Positions 62,075 to 64,000 of a stretch of DNA of 64,000 nucleotides are shown one piece after another. The notes under the pieces were generated by a model that did not search any database, was not told where the DNA came from, and worked only from the letters and a program-made list of their open reading frames with translations. Both the position numbers and the translations under genes were made by a program. Source of the DNA: Armatimonadota bacterium (lineage in GTDB: Bacteria; Armatimonadota; Zipacnadia; Zipacnadales; JABUFB01); contig JABUFB010000008.1 of the NCBI GenBank assembly GCA_013314775.1, positions 1-64,000 of the forward strand. Direction: 5' to 3'. The stretch's first letter is position 1. The number at the start of each line of letters is the position of its first letter.

Positions 62075-64000
62075 ATGTCAATGAGCGAGACCCCAACCAC
62101 CACCTCGGCGGGCTGGTCCGGAATTTGGCGTCCCGCAGAGCCGCATCGCCTGCGTGATACGACCCGGGAACTTGCTCGGCGAGCGCAGTCCGGCGAGCAC
62201 GGGCGTACCATGCGCAACGCAGACTTCGCTCTTGATGAAGCGTTAGTCGCGGGGATGTCCCCCGACCTGCGCTATGCTCACGCGGCGATGCTGGTGGCGC
62301 GCGAGGCGCCGCTTCGCATTCTCCCGGGCGAGAAGATCGTGGGGGCGGCGACGCTGCTCGAAGCCGCCGCGCATATGACGCCGGTGGCGGGAGTTCACAG
62401 CACCAGCCACACCACTCTCGGCTTCCATCGGGTGCTGGAGACGGGATACCGTGGCTTGAGGCAGCAGATCGAGGACCGACTGGCGCGAGGCGACTTCGAG
62501 CCGTACTCCCCTGATAATCCTGAAGCGAGCCCAGCGCGTGGCGAGGAGTTCCTGCAGTCGCTTCTGCTGTGCTTGGATGCCGCACACGTCTGGCACCGAC
62601 GGCACATAGCGCTGCTGGATGACCTTGCGGCAAATGCAGAAGGCAATGAGCGCAACGAATACCTGGAGGTCAGGCGCAGCCTGGAGCGGGTGCCTGAGAA
62701 TCCACCAGAGACTTTCCGCGAAGCTGTCCAGTCTCTCTGGTTCATGTACGCCTTCCAGCGGCTCATGGGCAACTGGTCGGGCTTGGGCCGCGTGGATGCC
62801 ATGCTAGGACCGTACCTGCGGCGCGACCTCGAGGCCGGGTTGATCGACCTGGACGAGGCCCGAGAACTGATCGCGCATTTCTGGATCAAGGGCTGCGAGT
62901 GGATCGGCGCCTTCGACAAGCCCGGTTCAGGCGACGCCCAACATTACCAGAATGTGATCCTCGGCGGAGTGGACGAATCCGGCAATGAGGTCACCAACGA
63001 GGTCACTTATCTTGTGCTGGATGTAGTCGAGGAACTGCATATCAGCGACTTTCCCATTGCGGTGCGCGTGAACTCTCGCACCCCGGACCGGCTCCTGCGG
63101 CGCATCGCCGAGGTCCAGCGTCACGGTGGCGGGATCGTGGCAATCTACAATGAGGACAAAGTCCTCGAAGGGCTGGTGAAGTTCGGATATTCCCTCGAGG
63201 AGGCCCGCGGTTACACCAATGATGGCTGCTGGGAAGTCATCATGCCCGGCCGCACCTGCTTCGGCTACGCGCCCTTCGACATGCTGGGAATTCTGCAGGA
63301 CGTGCTGGGCCTGCGAGCTGAGGACGCGCAGACGCCCGAGTTCGAGGATTTCGAGGCCCTCTATGCCGCTTTCCTGGACGCTCTGCGCGCGCATCTCGAT
63401 GCCTTCAATGCGGGTGCGGATCATTGGGGTGCCCACGGTCATCCGGCGCCGCTGGTCTCGCTCATGGTGGAAGACTGCATCGAACGCGCCCGCGGATACT
63501 TCGACCGCGGAGCTCGTTACACTGTTCTCTCGCCACACGCGGGCGGCATGCCTGACACTGCCAACAGTCTCCTGGCGATCCGACGGATTGTGTTCGAGGA
63601 CAAAACGCTGAGCCTGCCCGAACTCGTGGGGATTCTGCGCACCGACTGGGCAGGGCAGGATCATCTCCGGCGGATGGTCACCACTCGCCTGGCATACTAC
63701 GGCAATGATGACCCCGAAGCAGATGCCATGATGCGCCGGGTGTTCGAAGACTACACGGCGCTGGTGTGGGAGGTTCCTGAGCGCAATGGGGTCAAGCGTC
63801 CGGCAGGGATCAGCACCTTCGGGCGGGAGATCGACTGGGCGCCAAGCCGCTCCGCATGCCCCGACGGGCACCGGGCAGGGGCGATACTCGCGACCAACTG
63901 CTCCCCGAGCCCCGGCACTGATCGCGAGGGCCCGACATGTGTGGTCAAGTCCTTCTGCAAGCTGGACTTCACCCGCACCCCAAACGGCGCGACGCTGGAA
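62075..64000 (+). CDS. glycyl-radical enzyme (pyruvate formate-lyase family), 3' end outside window
   Basis: 642 codons are open from ATG 62075 to the last base without a stop. The start has GGAGG at 62061-62065. The sequence matches the pyruvate formate-lyase/diol-dehydratase superfamily: SLWFMYAFQRLMGNWSGLGR, DDFPIAVRVN-type text (SDFPIAVRVNSRTPDRLLRR) and the active-site segment TNDGCWEVIMPGR with Cys385 and Glu387. A single Cys followed by x-Glu is the dehydratase/C-X-lyase pattern rather than the Cys-Cys pair of true pyruvate formate-lyase. The glycyl-radical loop near the C-terminus and the SAM activase gene are expected beyond the edge. The enzyme is cytoplasmic and oxygen-sensitive; its substrate is unknown. 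Confidence 0.88.
   Translation, partial: MSMSETPTTTSAGWSGIWRPAEPHRLRDTTRELARRAQSGEHGRTMRNADFALDEALVAGMSPDLRYAHAAMLVAREAPLRILPGEKIVGAATLLEAAAHMTPVAGVHSTSHTTLGFHRVLETGYRGLRQQIEDRLARGDFEPYSPDNPEASPARGEEFLQSLLLCLDAAHVWHRRHIALLDDLAANAEGNERNEYLEVRRSLERVPENPPETFREAVQSLWFMYAFQRLMGNWSGLGRVDAMLGPYLRRDLEAGLIDLDEARELIAHFWIKGCEWIGAFDKPGSGDAQHYQNVILGGVDESGNEVTNEVTYLVLDVVEELHISDFPIAVRVNSRTPDRLLRRIAEVQRHGGGIVAIYNEDKVLEGLVKFGYSLEEARGYTNDGCWEVIMPGRTCFGYAPFDMLGILQDVLGLRAEDAQTPEFEDFEALYAAFLDALRAHLDAFNAGADHWGAHGHPAPLVSLMVEDCIERARGYFDRGARYTVLSPHAGGMPDTANSLLAIRRIVFEDKTLSLPELVGILRTDWAGQDHLRRMVTTRLAYYGNDDPEADAMMRRVFEDYTALVWEVPERNGVKRPAGISTFGREIDWAPSRSACPDGHRAGAILATNCSPSPGTDREGPTCVVKSFCKLDFTRTPNGATLE

Noticed and set aside
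1-64000. CRISPR arrays, transposases, integrases, tRNA and rRNA genes
   Set aside because: No regularly spaced repeats, no such protein families, and no tRNA T-arm or rRNA-like stretches were found on reading both strands; a tRNAscan or Infernal run would be needed to be certain.

Overview
This 64-kb window looks like chromosomal DNA from an uncultured, GC-rich bacterium (composition judged by eye, not counted). The protein families suggest Armatimonadota or a close functional relative (Planctomycetota, Hydrogenedentota, Lentisphaerota). They include an H-X9-DG (DUF1559-type) pseudopilin, two large DUF6785-like membrane proteins, a DUF5107-TPR protein, and many secreted glycoside-hydrolase-like proteins with CBM9-like or LamG domains. 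The taxon is an inference. I found no rRNA, tRNA, CRISPR array, insertion sequence, integrase, phage gene or origin. I count 38 protein-coding genes, one with a damaged 5' end and one cut by the right edge.

Layout. 1-5570 (+): damaged pseudopilin gene, terminator, DUF6785-like membrane protein, GT2 glycosyltransferase, secreted esterase, SDR oxidoreductase. 5594-12993 (-): a bidirectional hairpin, then the two subunits of an NfnAB-type transhydrogenase, a secreted GH42-like protein, an esterase and an orphan sugar-binding lipoprotein. 13150-25032: a cyclase-family protein with an altered metal site (+); a GH123/DUF4091-like protein, a dicarboxylate/amino-acid symporter and two tandem TauE/SafE (TSUP) permeases (-); a second DUF6785-like protein (+); an FAD oxidoreductase and a Gfo/Idh/MocA dehydrogenase (-). 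25083-33319 (-): DUF5107-TPR protein, TPR plus beta-propeller protein, and a 1089-residue SdrD-B-repeat surface protein. The next 540 bp hold no gene. 33860-45000: M42 aminopeptidase, RsbRD-type sensor with a Cys-rich PAS-like tail, GH99-like/LamG protein, sialidase-like protein, canonical cyclase, sulfatase, and a TIM-barrel secreted protein. 45051-54403 (+): a compact five-gene operon (hydrolase, GH141-like beta-helix, CBM9-like protein, GH42-like protein, unknown secreted protein). 54384-64000: a KaiC-like/PPDK-like fusion protein facing gdhA across a promoter region, a beta-helix lipoprotein, an unknown protein, and a glycyl-radical enzyme running off the end.

How the parts fit. Most genes serve capture and breakdown of complex, probably partly sulfated or acetylated polysaccharide: secreted hydrolases, esterases, a sulfatase, a sialidase-fold protein, a sugar-binding lipoprotein, and oxidoreductases that could process released sugars. 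No SusC/SusD pair or sugar ABC permease is present, so uptake would depend on distant genes or on the DUF6785-like proteins. NfnAB (electron bifurcation), NADP-type glutamate dehydrogenase and an oxygen-sensitive glycyl-radical enzyme suggest a fermentative or facultatively anaerobic metabolism. The least explained items are the glycyl-radical enzyme with a Cys-x-Glu active site, the KaiC-like/PPDK-like fusion, the cyclase lacking two metal ligands, and the orphan Cys-rich sensor.
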